A DNA stretch of 64,000 bases from Actinomadura litoris (GTDB lineage Bacteria; Actinomycetota; Actinomycetes; Streptosporangiales; Streptosporangiaceae). Under the pieces are notes generated by a model. The model worked only from the letters and a program-made list of their open reading frames with translations, was not told where the DNA came from and searched no databases. The stretch lies in the NCBI RefSeq assembly GCF_009733595.1, contig NZ_WOFH01000016.1, positions 122,914-186,913 on the forward strand. Direction: 5' to 3'. The position numbers were made by a program, and so were the translations under genes. This document shows, piece after piece, positions 32,240 to 39,742 of the stretch (positions are counted from its first letter, which is position 1; each line of letters opens with the position of its first letter).

Positions 32240-33460
32240 CTACGGCCGGACGCGCCCCGCGGCCTCCGCTCCCGGAACCGTCATCTCGATCTCGGTCCCC
32301 TCGCCCGGGGCCGAGACGATCGACACCGTCCCGCCGAGGTCGCGGACGCGGCCCCGGATCGACTGCGCGACGCCCAGGCGCCCGTCGGCGGCGGCGAGCG
32401 CGAGCCGGTCGGGCGGCATGCCGGGGCCGTCGTCGCGGACGCTGACCGTCACCGCGCCCGCGCCGTCGTCCTCCAGCAGCACCCAGGCGCGGGCGGAGCC
32501 GCCGCAGTGCCGCCGGACGTTGTCCAGCGCCGCCGCCACCGCCGCCGCGACCTCGCCCGCCGCGTGCTCGGGCAGCCGCACCGCGGTCGCCGGGGCCGAC
32601 ACGGTCACCGAGGGGGACGCGTGGGCCGCCAGCAGGGGGCGCAGGTCGACGAGCCGCCCGTGCCCGTCCGCTCCGCGCCGCCCGTCCACGGCGGCGTCCA
32701 CCACCGCCTCGACGGACGGCGCGGTGCCGATCATGGCGCGCAGCGCCGCCTCCTGCTCCCCCGCGAGCCGACCCAGCTCGGCCGCCTCGCCGCCGAGCTC
32801 CCCGCCGCGCCGCTGCACCATCGCGAGCACCTGGAGCACCGAGTCGTGGATGCGGCGGGCCAGGCGCTCGCGCTCCCGGGTCGCCGACTCCATCTCCACC
32901 GCCCGCGCCAGCCGCGCCTCGGCCTCCAGCGCCAGCCGGACGACGTGCCCGACGACCAGGCCCGCGAGGAACAGCAGCACGATCGCGTTGAAGGTGGTGC
33001 GGCTCATCCCGCCGCTCGTCCGCGCGAGGGCGTGCACCAGCAGGTTCGCGGCCGACAGCACGGCCGCCGCGGTGATCCCCACGCGCCGCCCGCCCGCCAC
33101 CGCCCACGCCAGCAGCGCCGCCGCGACCCACGACACCGGCAGCGTCGGACGCCCGTCCGCGATGTTGTCGGGCCGCTCCACCCACGCGGTCGCGACCACG
33201 CAGCAGGCCGCGACCGCGAGGTCGGCGATCAGCAGCGGCCAGCCCCGGCGCCGCCGGCCGCCGTAGGCCGGCACGGTGTAGGCCGTCCAGGCGGTCATCA
33301 CGGCGAGGACGGCCCAGCCGCCCCACGGGTGCGCGTAGCCGTCGTAGTTCATCACGATCACCACGGCCGCGTAGCCGAGCGCCGCGACCCGGTACACCGC
33401 GACCGCGCGCCACAGCGCGACCTCCAGGCCCTGCCCGCCGCCGACGCCGGTGCCGGTCAC
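32240..33460 (-). CDS. NarL-type sensor histidine kinase (MacS-like)
   Basis: 406 aa. Six predicted membrane helices (about 12-160; no large extracellular domain), a short coiled linker ARLARAVEMESATRERERLARRIHDSVLQVLAMVQ containing the phospho-His segment RRIHDSVLQ, and a HATPase domain ending VRDDGPGMPPDRL and GRVRDLGGTVSIVSAPGEGTEIEM. The ATPase N box AAALDNVRRHC is present. GTG start at 33460 with GGAGGGGGCGG upstream; longer frames run antisense. Cognate regulator gene 9 nt downstream. The signal is probably membrane or envelope state (inference from topology). Confidence 0.9.
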   Translation of the reverse strand: MTGTGVGGGQGLEVALWRAVAVYRVAALGYAAVVIVMNYDGYAHPWGGWAVLAVMTAWTAYTVPAYGGRRRRGWPLLIADLAVAACCVVATAWVERPDNIADGRPTLPVSWVAAALLAWAVAGGRRVGITAAAVLSAANLLVHALARTSGGMSRTTFNAIVLLFLAGLVVGHVVRLALEAEARLARAVEMESATRERERLARRIHDSVLQVLAMVQRRGGELGGEAAELGRLAGEQEAALRAMIGTAPSVEAVVDAAVDGRRGADGHGRLVDLRPLLAAHASPSVTVSAPATAVRLPEHAAGEVAAAVAAALDNVRRHCGGSARAWVLLEDDGAGAVTVSVRDDGPGMPPDRLALAAADGRLGVAQSIRGRVRDLGGTVSIVSAPGEGTEIEMTVPGAEAAGRVRP

Positions 33461-33486
33461 CCCGCCCCCTCCTTCGCCCGAGGCCC

Positions 33487-34218
33487 TCAGCCGCCTCCGA
33501 AGCCGCCGTCGTCCTCGGCGTCCCGGGCCGGGCCCCCGGCCAGCTCCGCCTTGACGTCGGCCGCGTAGCGGTCCACGTACTCCTGGCCCGACAGGTCCCG
33601 GATCGCCTGCATGATCTCGTCGGTGATCTCCCGCAGCACGTCGTGGTCGTCCTCGCGGCCGTAGTGCCGGGAGAAGTCCAGCGGCGCGCCGAACCGCACC
33701 CCGGGCCTGATCCCGAACCTCGGGAACCGCCGTCCCGGCGGCATCAGCTCGAAGGTGTTGATCATCGCCATCGGGACCACCGGCGCCCGGGACTTCAGCG
33801 CCAGCCGCGCGACGCCCGTCTTGCCCCGGTAGAGGCGGTTGTCGGGTGCCCGGGTCCCCTCGGGGTAGATGCCGAGCAGCTTGCCCTCCGACAGGATCCG
33901 CAGGCCCGTCCGCAGCGCCGCCTCGGCCGAGGAGCCGCCCGTCCGGTCCACCGGCACGACGCCCACCCCGGTGAAGAACGCCCTGCTGACCAGGCCCTTG
34001 ATCCCGCGGCCGGTGAAATACTCGCCCTTGCCGATGAAGAAGATGGGGCGCAGCAGCGGCAGCGGCCCGAAGAAGTGGTCGGCGAACGAGAGGTGGTTGC
34101 TGACCAGCAGCGCGGGGCCCCGCTTCGGGACGTTCCGCATACCCCGGTTCCGCGGCCACCACCCGGCGTACATGATGGGTGTGAGAACGATCCTCAGCAG
34201 GATCCAGAACCAGAGCAT
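33487..34218 (-). CDS. 1-acyl-sn-glycerol-3-phosphate acyltransferase-like protein
   Basis: 243 aa, PlsC family. Transfers acyl chains to lysophosphatidic acid or a related lipid acceptor at the membrane. Residues 1-20 are hydrophobic. The catalytic NHLSFAD motif gives H42 and D47; FIGKGEYF, GVVPVDR and YPEGTRAPDNR (E120-R123) are blocks II-III; VVPMAMINTFELMPPGRRFPR is block IV. The C-terminal tail is Asp/Gly-rich. It starts 26 nt upstream of the sensor kinase gene on the same strand. Mycobacterial Rv2182c occupies the same place in the conserved gene order. Confidence 0.92.
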   Translation of the reverse strand: MLWFWILLRIVLTPIMYAGWWPRNRGMRNVPKRGPALLVSNHLSFADHFFGPLPLLRPIFFIGKGEYFTGRGIKGLVSRAFFTGVGVVPVDRTGGSSAEAALRTGLRILSEGKLLGIYPEGTRAPDNRLYRGKTGVARLALKSRAPVVPMAMINTFELMPPGRRFPRFGIRPGVRFGAPLDFSRHYGREDDHDVLREITDEIMQAIRDLSGQEYVDRYAADVKAELAGGPARDAEDDGGFGGG

Positions 34219-34595
34219 GCCGACACCTTCCTCCGACCGCGCGAGCCCGCGGGCGCAAGGTTAAGTCCCCGAGGGGAGATGATGGGACATCCTCGCATCC
34301 CGGCCGGTGGGCGCCCACACGTCGAACGCCGCCGCGACCAGCCCCAGGAGCCGCACCCGGAACGGCGCGGCGAACAGGCCCCGTCCGTCCGCGCGGGCGC
34401 GGGTGGCCGCGACATGAACGTAGGCTCTGTACGAAATCTCAATCGGGTGTGCCCCGGGGGCTTGTCCCGGGCGGCGCAGCGAATACCGTGGGACTCACGT
34501 TTCGGGGTGTCCGTGGGTGCCACCGCGTACCGCCGGGCACATGACCATCGGGGAGCGGAGGCCGTCATGCCGGTGCAGTCGAAGGAGCCGGCTCC
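34219..34595. other. Divergent intergenic region between acyltransferase and two-TM protein
   Basis: No convincing gene. A candidate promoter for the rightward gene is TTGTCC (34462-34467), 16-bp spacer, TACCGT (34484-34489), giving a start near 34496 and a 100-nt leader. A 61-codon ORF from 34414 overlaps this promoter and is judged spurious. Confidence 0.45.
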
Positions 34596-35405
34596 GTGAA
34601 CCGCCGCGGCAACGGACTGTCGGCGGACACCTACGCCCCCCTGGTCGACCTCGCCCCCCACCTCGCCGACGCCATGCTCGCCGCGCTCGGGGAGGCGGGC
34701 GTCGCCGCCTACGCCGCGTCGCCGTCCGGGCTCGCCGACCTGCCCGACCTCGCGGGCGAGCCCGCGTCCGGCGACGTCCTCGACCGGCTCTACGTGGACG
34801 TCGAGATGAAGCCCGCCGCCGAGGGCATCCTGCGCGCCCACCTCGCCCGCCTGCGCGACGCCTCCGTGCGCGGCTCCGAGCCCGAGACCGACCTCGCCGA
34901 CCGCGACGCCGACACCCCCGCCCCGACCCCCGCCTCCCCGCCCGAGGGCGACACCGCCGAGCGCGACGAGGACGCGATCTGGGCCGAGATCGTCGCCGGC
35001 TTCGACACCGCCCCCGAGGGCGACGAGAACCCCTGGCCCGACCAGGAGAACATCGACGAGCCCTCCGCGCCGCCCGCCGAGGGCGAGGACCGCACCGGCC
35101 GGCTGCCCCGCGCCCGCGTGATCGACACCGACGACCCGCCCGAGTTCCCCCCGGACGACGACGATGAGGGCCACTACGTCCCCCCGCCGCCGCCCCCGCT
35201 CCCGACCGCCGACCCCCTCACCAAGGGCGCCTGGATCGCGCTCATCGGCGGCCCCGTCTACCTGCTGATCACCGTCATCCTCGACTGGGAGGTGCCCGGC
35301 TGGGCCGCCTTCCTCGCGGTCGCCGCGTTCATCGGCGGCTTCGTCACCCTCGTCCTGCGGATGGGCGACGAGCCCCGCGACCCCGACGACGGGGCCGTCG
35401 TCTAG
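34596..35405 (+). CDS. Hypothetical acidic protein with two C-terminal membrane helices
   Basis: 269 aa. Residues 1-85 form a helical domain (SADTYAPLVDLAPHLADAMLAALGEAGVAAYA...; VEMKPAAEGILRAHLARLRD), followed by a long acidic Pro-rich linker (about 90-205, ending YVPPPPPPLP). Two membrane helices follow (about 213-230 and 236-255; ALIGGPVYLLITVIL, WAAFLAVAAFIGGFVTLVL). The topology places both termini in the cytoplasm. I recall proteins of this design near glucokinase in other actinomycetes, but the function is unknown. GTG start. Confidence 0.78.
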   Translation: MNRRGNGLSADTYAPLVDLAPHLADAMLAALGEAGVAAYAASPSGLADLPDLAGEPASGDVLDRLYVDVEMKPAAEGILRAHLARLRDASVRGSEPETDLADRDADTPAPTPASPPEGDTAERDEDAIWAEIVAGFDTAPEGDENPWPDQENIDEPSAPPAEGEDRTGRLPRARVIDTDDPPEFPPDDDDEGHYVPPPPPPLPTADPLTKGAWIALIGGPVYLLITVILDWEVPGWAAFLAVAAFIGGFVTLVLRMGDEPRDPDDGAVV

Positions 35406-36127
35406 GAGCCCGCCGGGAGGCGCAGGTCGGCGCGTAGCGGGCGGTGGTCGGTGGCGCGCTCGTGGTCGCCGTCCGGGTCCGGCGGGACGCCGCACGCGAG
35501 GACCTCCACCGGCGGGTCGGCGAAGACCGCGTCGATGCGCCGCCGGGGGTCGCGGGCGGAGAAGGTCGGCTCGCCGCCGTCCGGGGCGACGGCGTGGGCG
35601 TCCTGGAAGGTCCCGGTGAACATCGTCCAGGACGGGCCGCCCGGCTCCTCGTTGATGTCGCCCGCCAGCACGACGGGCGCGCCGTAGCGGTCGCGGGCGC
35701 GTTCCAGGTGGCCGAGGACCTCCCTCGTGTGCCGCAGGCGCGGCGCGTCCATCAGGTCCAGGTGGGTGGACGCGGCGACGAGCCGCGCGCCGCCGACCTC
35801 CACGACGGCGATCGCGAGCCCGCGCCGGTGCAGCCCCGGGACGGGGCTGAGCAGGTGGAACTCGCGCCCCACCCGCCGGACGCCCGGCGCCGCCAGCACG
35901 GCCAGCCCGCACGCGCGGCGCCCGGCGGCGATCTCCATCCGGCAGGCGCGGGCCAGCCTGCGGCGCTTGACCCGCCAGTCCCAGAAGCGCGGGACCTCCT
36001 GGAGGAGCAGCAGATCCGGGCCGATCCCGCGGACGACCCGCGCCACGGCGGCCGGGTCGTCGCGCAGCGACCGGACGTTGTAGCTCAGGACGCGGACGCC
36101 GGAGCCGCGGGCGGGGGCGCCCGTCAC
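35402..36127 (-). CDS. Endonuclease/exonuclease/phosphatase (EEP) superfamily protein
   Basis: 241 aa. Metal-dependent phosphodiesterase fold: VLSYNVRSLRDD, LLLLQEVPRFWDWR (metal-binding Glu), AASTHLDL, VVLAGDINEEPGG (catalytic Asp-x-Asn) and DHRPLRADL (Asp-His) at the end. Substrate could be a phosphorylated lipid, nucleotide or DNA; no signal peptide, so it acts in the cytoplasm. The GTG start overlaps the glucokinase stop as GTGA, so it is translationally coupled to glkA. The 3' end overlaps the convergent two-TM gene by 4 bp. Confidence 0.85.
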   Translation of the reverse strand: MTGAPARGSGVRVLSYNVRSLRDDPAAVARVVRGIGPDLLLLQEVPRFWDWRVKRRRLARACRMEIAAGRRACGLAVLAAPGVRRVGREFHLLSPVPGLHRRGLAIAVVEVGGARLVAASTHLDLMDAPRLRHTREVLGHLERARDRYGAPVVLAGDINEEPGGPSWTMFTGTFQDAHAVAPDGGEPTFSARDPRRRIDAVFADPPVEVLACGVPPDPDGDHERATDHRPLRADLRLPAGS

Positions 36128-37092
36128 ACGACCGCGTCCTCGCGGGTGCGGGCGCGGGCCAGGTCGGCGGCGCCGACGATCCCGGCGGCGCTGCCGAGTT
36201 CGGCGATGCGGATGTCGGACACCGGGCGGTGGCCCCGCCCCGTCAGAGCGTTCCCGTACGCGGCGCGGATGGGGTCGAGGAGCAGGTCCCCGGCGTCCGA
36301 GAGGCCGCCGCCGATGATGAACGCGCCCGGGTCGAGGATGGCGCTGAGGTCGGCGAGGCCCTGGCCCGCCCAGTGCGCGACGGTGCGGAAGCACTCCAGC
36401 GCCGCCTTGTCGCCCTCGCGGGCCGCCTGGGTGACCTCGGGGCCGCTGATCCCGTCGGGCCTGCCGTCGCCTAGCTCCAGCAGCCGCCCCGCCATCGCGG
36501 GGGCGACCCGGGCGAGGTCGCGGGCCTCGTGGACGAGGGCGTTCCCGCTGGCGTACTGCTCCCAGCAGCCGCGGTTGCCGCAGCCGCAGCGCCGCCCGTC
36601 CGGGACGACGCGGAAGTGGCCCATCTCGGCGCCGATGCCGAACTGCCCCCGGTACAGCTCGCCGTTGATGATGATGCCGCCGCCGATGCCGGTGCCGAGC
36701 GCCACGAGCACGATGAAGTTCTCGCCGCGCCCCGCGCCGAACCTCGCCTCGCCCCAGGCGGTGGCGTTGCCGTCGTTCTCGACCACGACCGGGAGCCCGA
36801 CCAGGCTCTCGACCTTCTCCTTGATCGGCTCGTCGCGCCAGGCCAGGTTCGGGGCGAACAGCACGGTGGAGCGGGTCTCGTCGACGAACCCGGCGGTGCC
36901 GAGCCCGACCGCCGAGACGCCCTCGAACTTGCCCTTCAGCAGGTCGACGACCTCGGCGATGGCGTCGGCGGTCTCCTTGGGGTTCGTCGAGGGGGTCGGC
37001 CGGCGGACCTTCTCCAGGATCCTCCCCCGGTCGTCGACGACCCCGGCGGCCACCTTCGTGCCGCCCACATCCACGCCGATGGTCAGGGCCAT
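36124..37092 (-). CDS. glkA: ROK-family glucokinase
   Basis: 322 aa. Phosphorylates glucose with ATP; in streptomycetes GlkA also mediates carbon catabolite repression. ATP site IGVDVGGTKVAAGVVDDRG at the N-terminus, VENDGNATAWGEARFGAGRG (catalytic Asp), LVALGTGIGGGIIINGELY, GAEMGHFRVV and the zinc-binding ROK signature CGCGNRGCWEQYASG. C-terminal AFIIGGGLSDAG. ATG 37092 with GAGGAGGAGG 9 nt upstream; a longer frame lacks the ROK start. First gene of a two-gene unit with the EEP protein. Confidence 0.95.
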   Translation of the reverse strand: MALTIGVDVGGTKVAAGVVDDRGRILEKVRRPTPSTNPKETADAIAEVVDLLKGKFEGVSAVGLGTAGFVDETRSTVLFAPNLAWRDEPIKEKVESLVGLPVVVENDGNATAWGEARFGAGRGENFIVLVALGTGIGGGIIINGELYRGQFGIGAEMGHFRVVPDGRRCGCGNRGCWEQYASGNALVHEARDLARVAPAMAGRLLELGDGRPDGISGPEVTQAAREGDKAALECFRTVAHWAGQGLADLSAILDPGAFIIGGGLSDAGDLLLDPIRAAYGNALTGRGHRPVSDIRIAELGSAAGIVGAADLARARTREDAVV

Positions 37093-37109
37093 GTAACGCT
37101 TCCTCCTCC

Positions 37110-37409
37110 TCACGCGTCCCGGCAGGGGCGCGTACCGCGCTGGCGGATGTCGGTGGGATCGCCGGCGGTGGCCGGCGACCACGCGTCCTCCCGCTGCGGG
37201 CGGCCGCTCCCCTCGGGACGCGACGGGCCCGACCGATCGGACGTACCCGCCCAGAAGCCCCCTGACCCCTCCCCGCCGCGGCCGCGGCGGTCCCCAGCGC
37301 GGCCGAGCGCAGTCGCCCGGCGGATCGGGCGGTACCGGCATTCCGTGCCGGCACGCTGGACGTCCTCGGCGGTCGCCCGGCCCCGCACACCACCCGGCTG
37401 ATCGGTCAT
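37110..37409 (-). CDS. Doubtful 99-codon ORF upstream of glkA
   Basis: Begins MTDQPGGVRGRATAEDVQRAG and is rich in Gly, Arg and Ser; ATG start but no convincing ribosome binding site and no recognisable domain. It fills the 381-bp gap between the SRPBCC gene and glkA. It may be a real small basic protein or simply the glkA leader region. Confidence 0.25.
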   Translation of the reverse strand: MTDQPGGVRGRATAEDVQRAGTECRYRPIRRATALGRAGDRRGRGGEGSGGFWAGTSDRSGPSRPEGSGRPQREDAWSPATAGDPTDIRQRGTRPCRDA

Positions 37410-37473
37410 GACCACATTTTCCATCCGTTGTCGGCGTGAAACGGTATCGCCCCCGCGACAGGGAACGAACCAC

Positions 37474-37908
37474 TCAGCTCTCAACGTGTCGCTTGAGCCC
37501 CTTGAGAGCGGAGTCGATGATCCGCTTCTCGCCCTTGCGCTTCACCATCCCGAGCATGGGAACCCGCACGTCCACGGCCAGCTCGTAGGTCACCTCGGTG
37601 CCGCCGCCCGCCTCGGTGAGGGTGTAGGAGCCGTGCAGGCCGGTGACGACGTTGCCCTTCTCCACGAGGTCCCAGGTGACGCGGTCGTCGCCGGCCCAGG
37701 TGTAGGCCAGCCCGACCGTGTCGCTGAACGGCCCGCCGTCGAAGGTGAGCCGGGCCCGCTCGGCCCGCCCGTCGCCGCCCGTCTCCTGGACGGTGAACTC
37801 CCGGATGCCGCTGGCCCAGCGCGGATAGCTCCCGAGATCGGCGATCACCGCCATGATCTCGGCCTTCGCCGCCTTCACGTTGATCGACGAACTCGTGCGG
37901 TCGGCCAT
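37474..37908 (-). CDS. SRPBCC (polyketide cyclase/START-like) protein
   Basis: 144 aa, single helix-grip domain binding a hydrophobic ligand. SSSINVKAAKAEIMAVIADLGSYPRWASGIREFTV is the typical SRPBCC start, and VTWDLVEKGNVVTGLHGSYTLTEAGGGTEVTYELAVDVRVPMLG covers the central sheet; the C-terminal helix is KRIIDSALKGLKRHVES. The mycobacterial homologue at this position (Rv2185c) is also a START-like protein. Ligand unknown. ATG start with a GGAGGGAAGCGCGC ribosome binding region. Confidence 0.9.
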   Translation of the reverse strand: MADRTSSSINVKAAKAEIMAVIADLGSYPRWASGIREFTVQETGGDGRAERARLTFDGGPFSDTVGLAYTWAGDDRVTWDLVEKGNVVTGLHGSYTLTEAGGGTEVTYELAVDVRVPMLGMVKRKGEKRIIDSALKGLKRHVES

Positions 37909-37948
37909 GCGCGCTTCCCTCCGGACGGGGTCCTCACAGGAAGTATCT

Positions 37949-38716
37949 TCACACCGTCAGCACGTAGGGCACCCCGCTGGCCCTGAAGTGCCCCACGTTC
38001 ACGCATTCGGTGCGTCCGAGGCGGACGCGGCGCGCGAGCGGCTGGTGGACGTGCCCGAACAGCACGTACTTCGGCTGGGTCCGGTGGATCGCCTCCAGGA
38101 TCGCCTCGCTGCCCCGCTCGAACCGGCGCGCGACCGTGTCGTAGAGGAGTTCGGGGACGGCGGGCGGGATGTGGCAGCACAGCACGTCCACGGCCCCGAC
38201 CGCCTCGACCTTGGCGGCGTAGGCGTCCTCGTCCAGCTCGTAGGGGGTGCGGTACTCGGTGCGCAGGCCGCCGCCGACGAACCCGAACCGCAGCCCGCCG
38301 AGTTCGGCGGTCTCGCCGTCCAGGACGCGGTGCCCGTCCCGCAGGTGCGGCGCCCACAGGTGCGGGACGTCGACGTTCCCGTAGGTGAGGTAGGCGGGGG
38401 CGGGCATGGCCGCGAACAGCTCGGCGTACTGGCGGTCCACGGCGCGCTCGATGTGCGGCCAGGGCTCGCCGTCGAGCCGGGTCCACAGCGTCCGGGAGAA
38501 CTCCCGCGCCTCGTCGAAGCGCCGCTGGTCGCGCAGCGCGATGAAGCGGCTCGCGGCCTCCGGGCCGAACAGGTCGGCGAAGATCCCGCGGCCGTGGTCG
38601 GAGTAGTCGACGAACAGGATCAGGTCGCCCAGGCAGAGGAGGGCGTCGGCGCCGTCGGCCGCGCTCCTCAGCGCGTCCGCGCGGCCGTGGACGTCGCTCA
38701 CCACGTGGATCCTCAT
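37949..38716 (-). CDS. Calcineurin-like metallophosphoesterase
   Basis: 255 aa. The five phosphoesterase blocks are visible: HVVSDVHGR (D-x-H), LLCLGDLILFVDYSDHG (GD), LTYGNVDVPH (GN-x-D), VLCCHIPP and LFGHVHQPL (GH-x-H). No signal peptide, so cytosolic. Substrate unknown; size and motifs fit single-domain phosphodiesterases. ATG start. It lies 40 nt upstream of the SRPBCC start and 51 nt downstream of cutC on the same strand, so cutC - phosphoesterase - SRPBCC may be co-transcribed. Confidence 0.88.
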   Translation of the reverse strand: MRIHVVSDVHGRADALRSAADGADALLCLGDLILFVDYSDHGRGIFADLFGPEAASRFIALRDQRRFDEAREFSRTLWTRLDGEPWPHIERAVDRQYAELFAAMPAPAYLTYGNVDVPHLWAPHLRDGHRVLDGETAELGGLRFGFVGGGLRTEYRTPYELDEDAYAAKVEAVGAVDVLCCHIPPAVPELLYDTVARRFERGSEAILEAIHRTQPKYVLFGHVHQPLARRVRLGRTECVNVGHFRASGVPYVLTV

Positions 38717-38767
38717 GAACCGACTCTAATCGGCCGAGAGGCGGCCAGAACGCCGCCCGCGCGCCGC

Positions 38768-39469
38768 TCAGGCGCCGTCGGCGGCGGCGGAGACCAGCGA
38801 GCGCCACTCGGCGACGAGCGCGGCGTCGACCGTGGCGTCCCAGGCCCCGTCGGGGCGGACGGCGCCGCCCACGTGGAACGCGCTGACGCCGGCGGCGGCG
38901 AGGACGGCGACGTGCCTGCGCCGCAGCCCGCCGCCGGCGAGGATCATGCTCGCGGAGTCGCCGTCCCGCTGGGCGCGGCGGGCGAGGACGTCGACGCCCG
39001 CGTCCACGCCGCGCGCCGAGCCCGCGGTGAGGACGGTGTCGAGCCCGCCGCCGAGGCCCCGGACGACCTCCCACGCCTGCGCGGGGTCGGCGGCGTTGTC
39101 GAGGGCGCGGTGGAACGTCCACGGCAGCGGGGCGGTGACGGCGGCGAGCTTGTCGATCGCGGCGGTGTCGACCTGGCCGAGCGGGTCGAGGAAGCCGAGC
39201 ACGAAGCCGTCCACGCCCGACCCGGCCAGGCGCGCGGCGGCGTCCCGGAGCCGGTCGAGTTCGGCGCCGGTCGTGCGGAACCCGGCGTTGGCGCGCAGCA
39301 TCACCCGCATCGGCAGCGACGTCGCCCGGCGCATCGCCTCGACGACGTCGGGATCGGGGGTGAGCCCGCCCGCGGCCATGTCGGCGGCGACCTCGATCCG
39401 GTCGGCGCCGCCGTCCTGCGCGGCGCGCGCGTCGTCGGCGGTCAGCGCGATCACCTCAAGCAGCGACAT
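38768..39469 (-). CDS. cutC: CutC-family copper homeostasis-like protein
   Basis: 233 aa TIM barrel. LLEVIALTADDARAAQDGGADRIEVAADMAAGGLTPDPDVVEA is the family N-terminus, WTFHRALDNAADPAQAW the central motif, and TAGSARGVDAGVDVL and ILAGGGLRRRHV follow. The family was linked to copper tolerance, but its biochemical role is uncertain. It is shorter than some members at the C-terminus. ATG at 39469 follows GGGGGAT; the frame extends 48 nt further without a better start. Divergent from the acyl-CoA ligase gene. Confidence 0.88.
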   Translation of the reverse strand: MSLLEVIALTADDARAAQDGGADRIEVAADMAAGGLTPDPDVVEAMRRATSLPMRVMLRANAGFRTTGAELDRLRDAAARLAGSGVDGFVLGFLDPLGQVDTAAIDKLAAVTAPLPWTFHRALDNAADPAQAWEVVRGLGGGLDTVLTAGSARGVDAGVDVLARRAQRDGDSASMILAGGGLRRRHVAVLAAAGVSAFHVGGAVRPDGAWDATVDAALVAEWRSLVSAAADGA

Positions 39470-39645
39470 GGCGATCCCCCGAGTCCCAGGTGTCCGGCGA
39501 CACCAAGGGTAGGCCACGGCACGGCGCCCGCCACGGGTGGCCGGGCGGTCTTTGCCGTGCCGTTAGCAGCCGCCTCCGGCGGGCGTTCGAAAGCCTCCGC
39601 GATGCCGCGCACGCCCTGGTTGGCGGCGTTTTGCTGGCGGTCTGT

Positions 39646-39661
39646 TACCTACCCGTGGGTA
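39646..39661. promoter_or_regulatory. 16-bp palindrome in the cutC-acyl-CoA ligase intergenic region
   Basis: TACCTACCCGTGGGTA reads TACCnACnnGTnGGTA on both strands, the size and symmetry of a TetR-type operator. It lies 82 bp before the GTG of the ligase gene and is the only clear dyad in the 273-bp interval. Regulator unknown. Confidence 0.5.
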
Positions 39662-39742
39662 TCATCGGCTGCGGAGGAGCCGGAGACGACTCCCCCGCCG
39701 TCCCGCCAAGCCACAACAGACGACCGACAACAGGAGTGGGCC

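Noticed and set aside
34414..34599. 61-codon frame upstream of the two-TM protein
   Set aside because: Overlaps the predicted promoter and the start of the next gene, with no ribosome binding site.
39602..39742. In-frame ATG 47 codons upstream of the acyl-CoA ligase start
   Set aside because: It would cross the palindrome and lacks a Shine-Dalgarno, whereas GTG 39743 has AGGAG and matches the family N-terminus.
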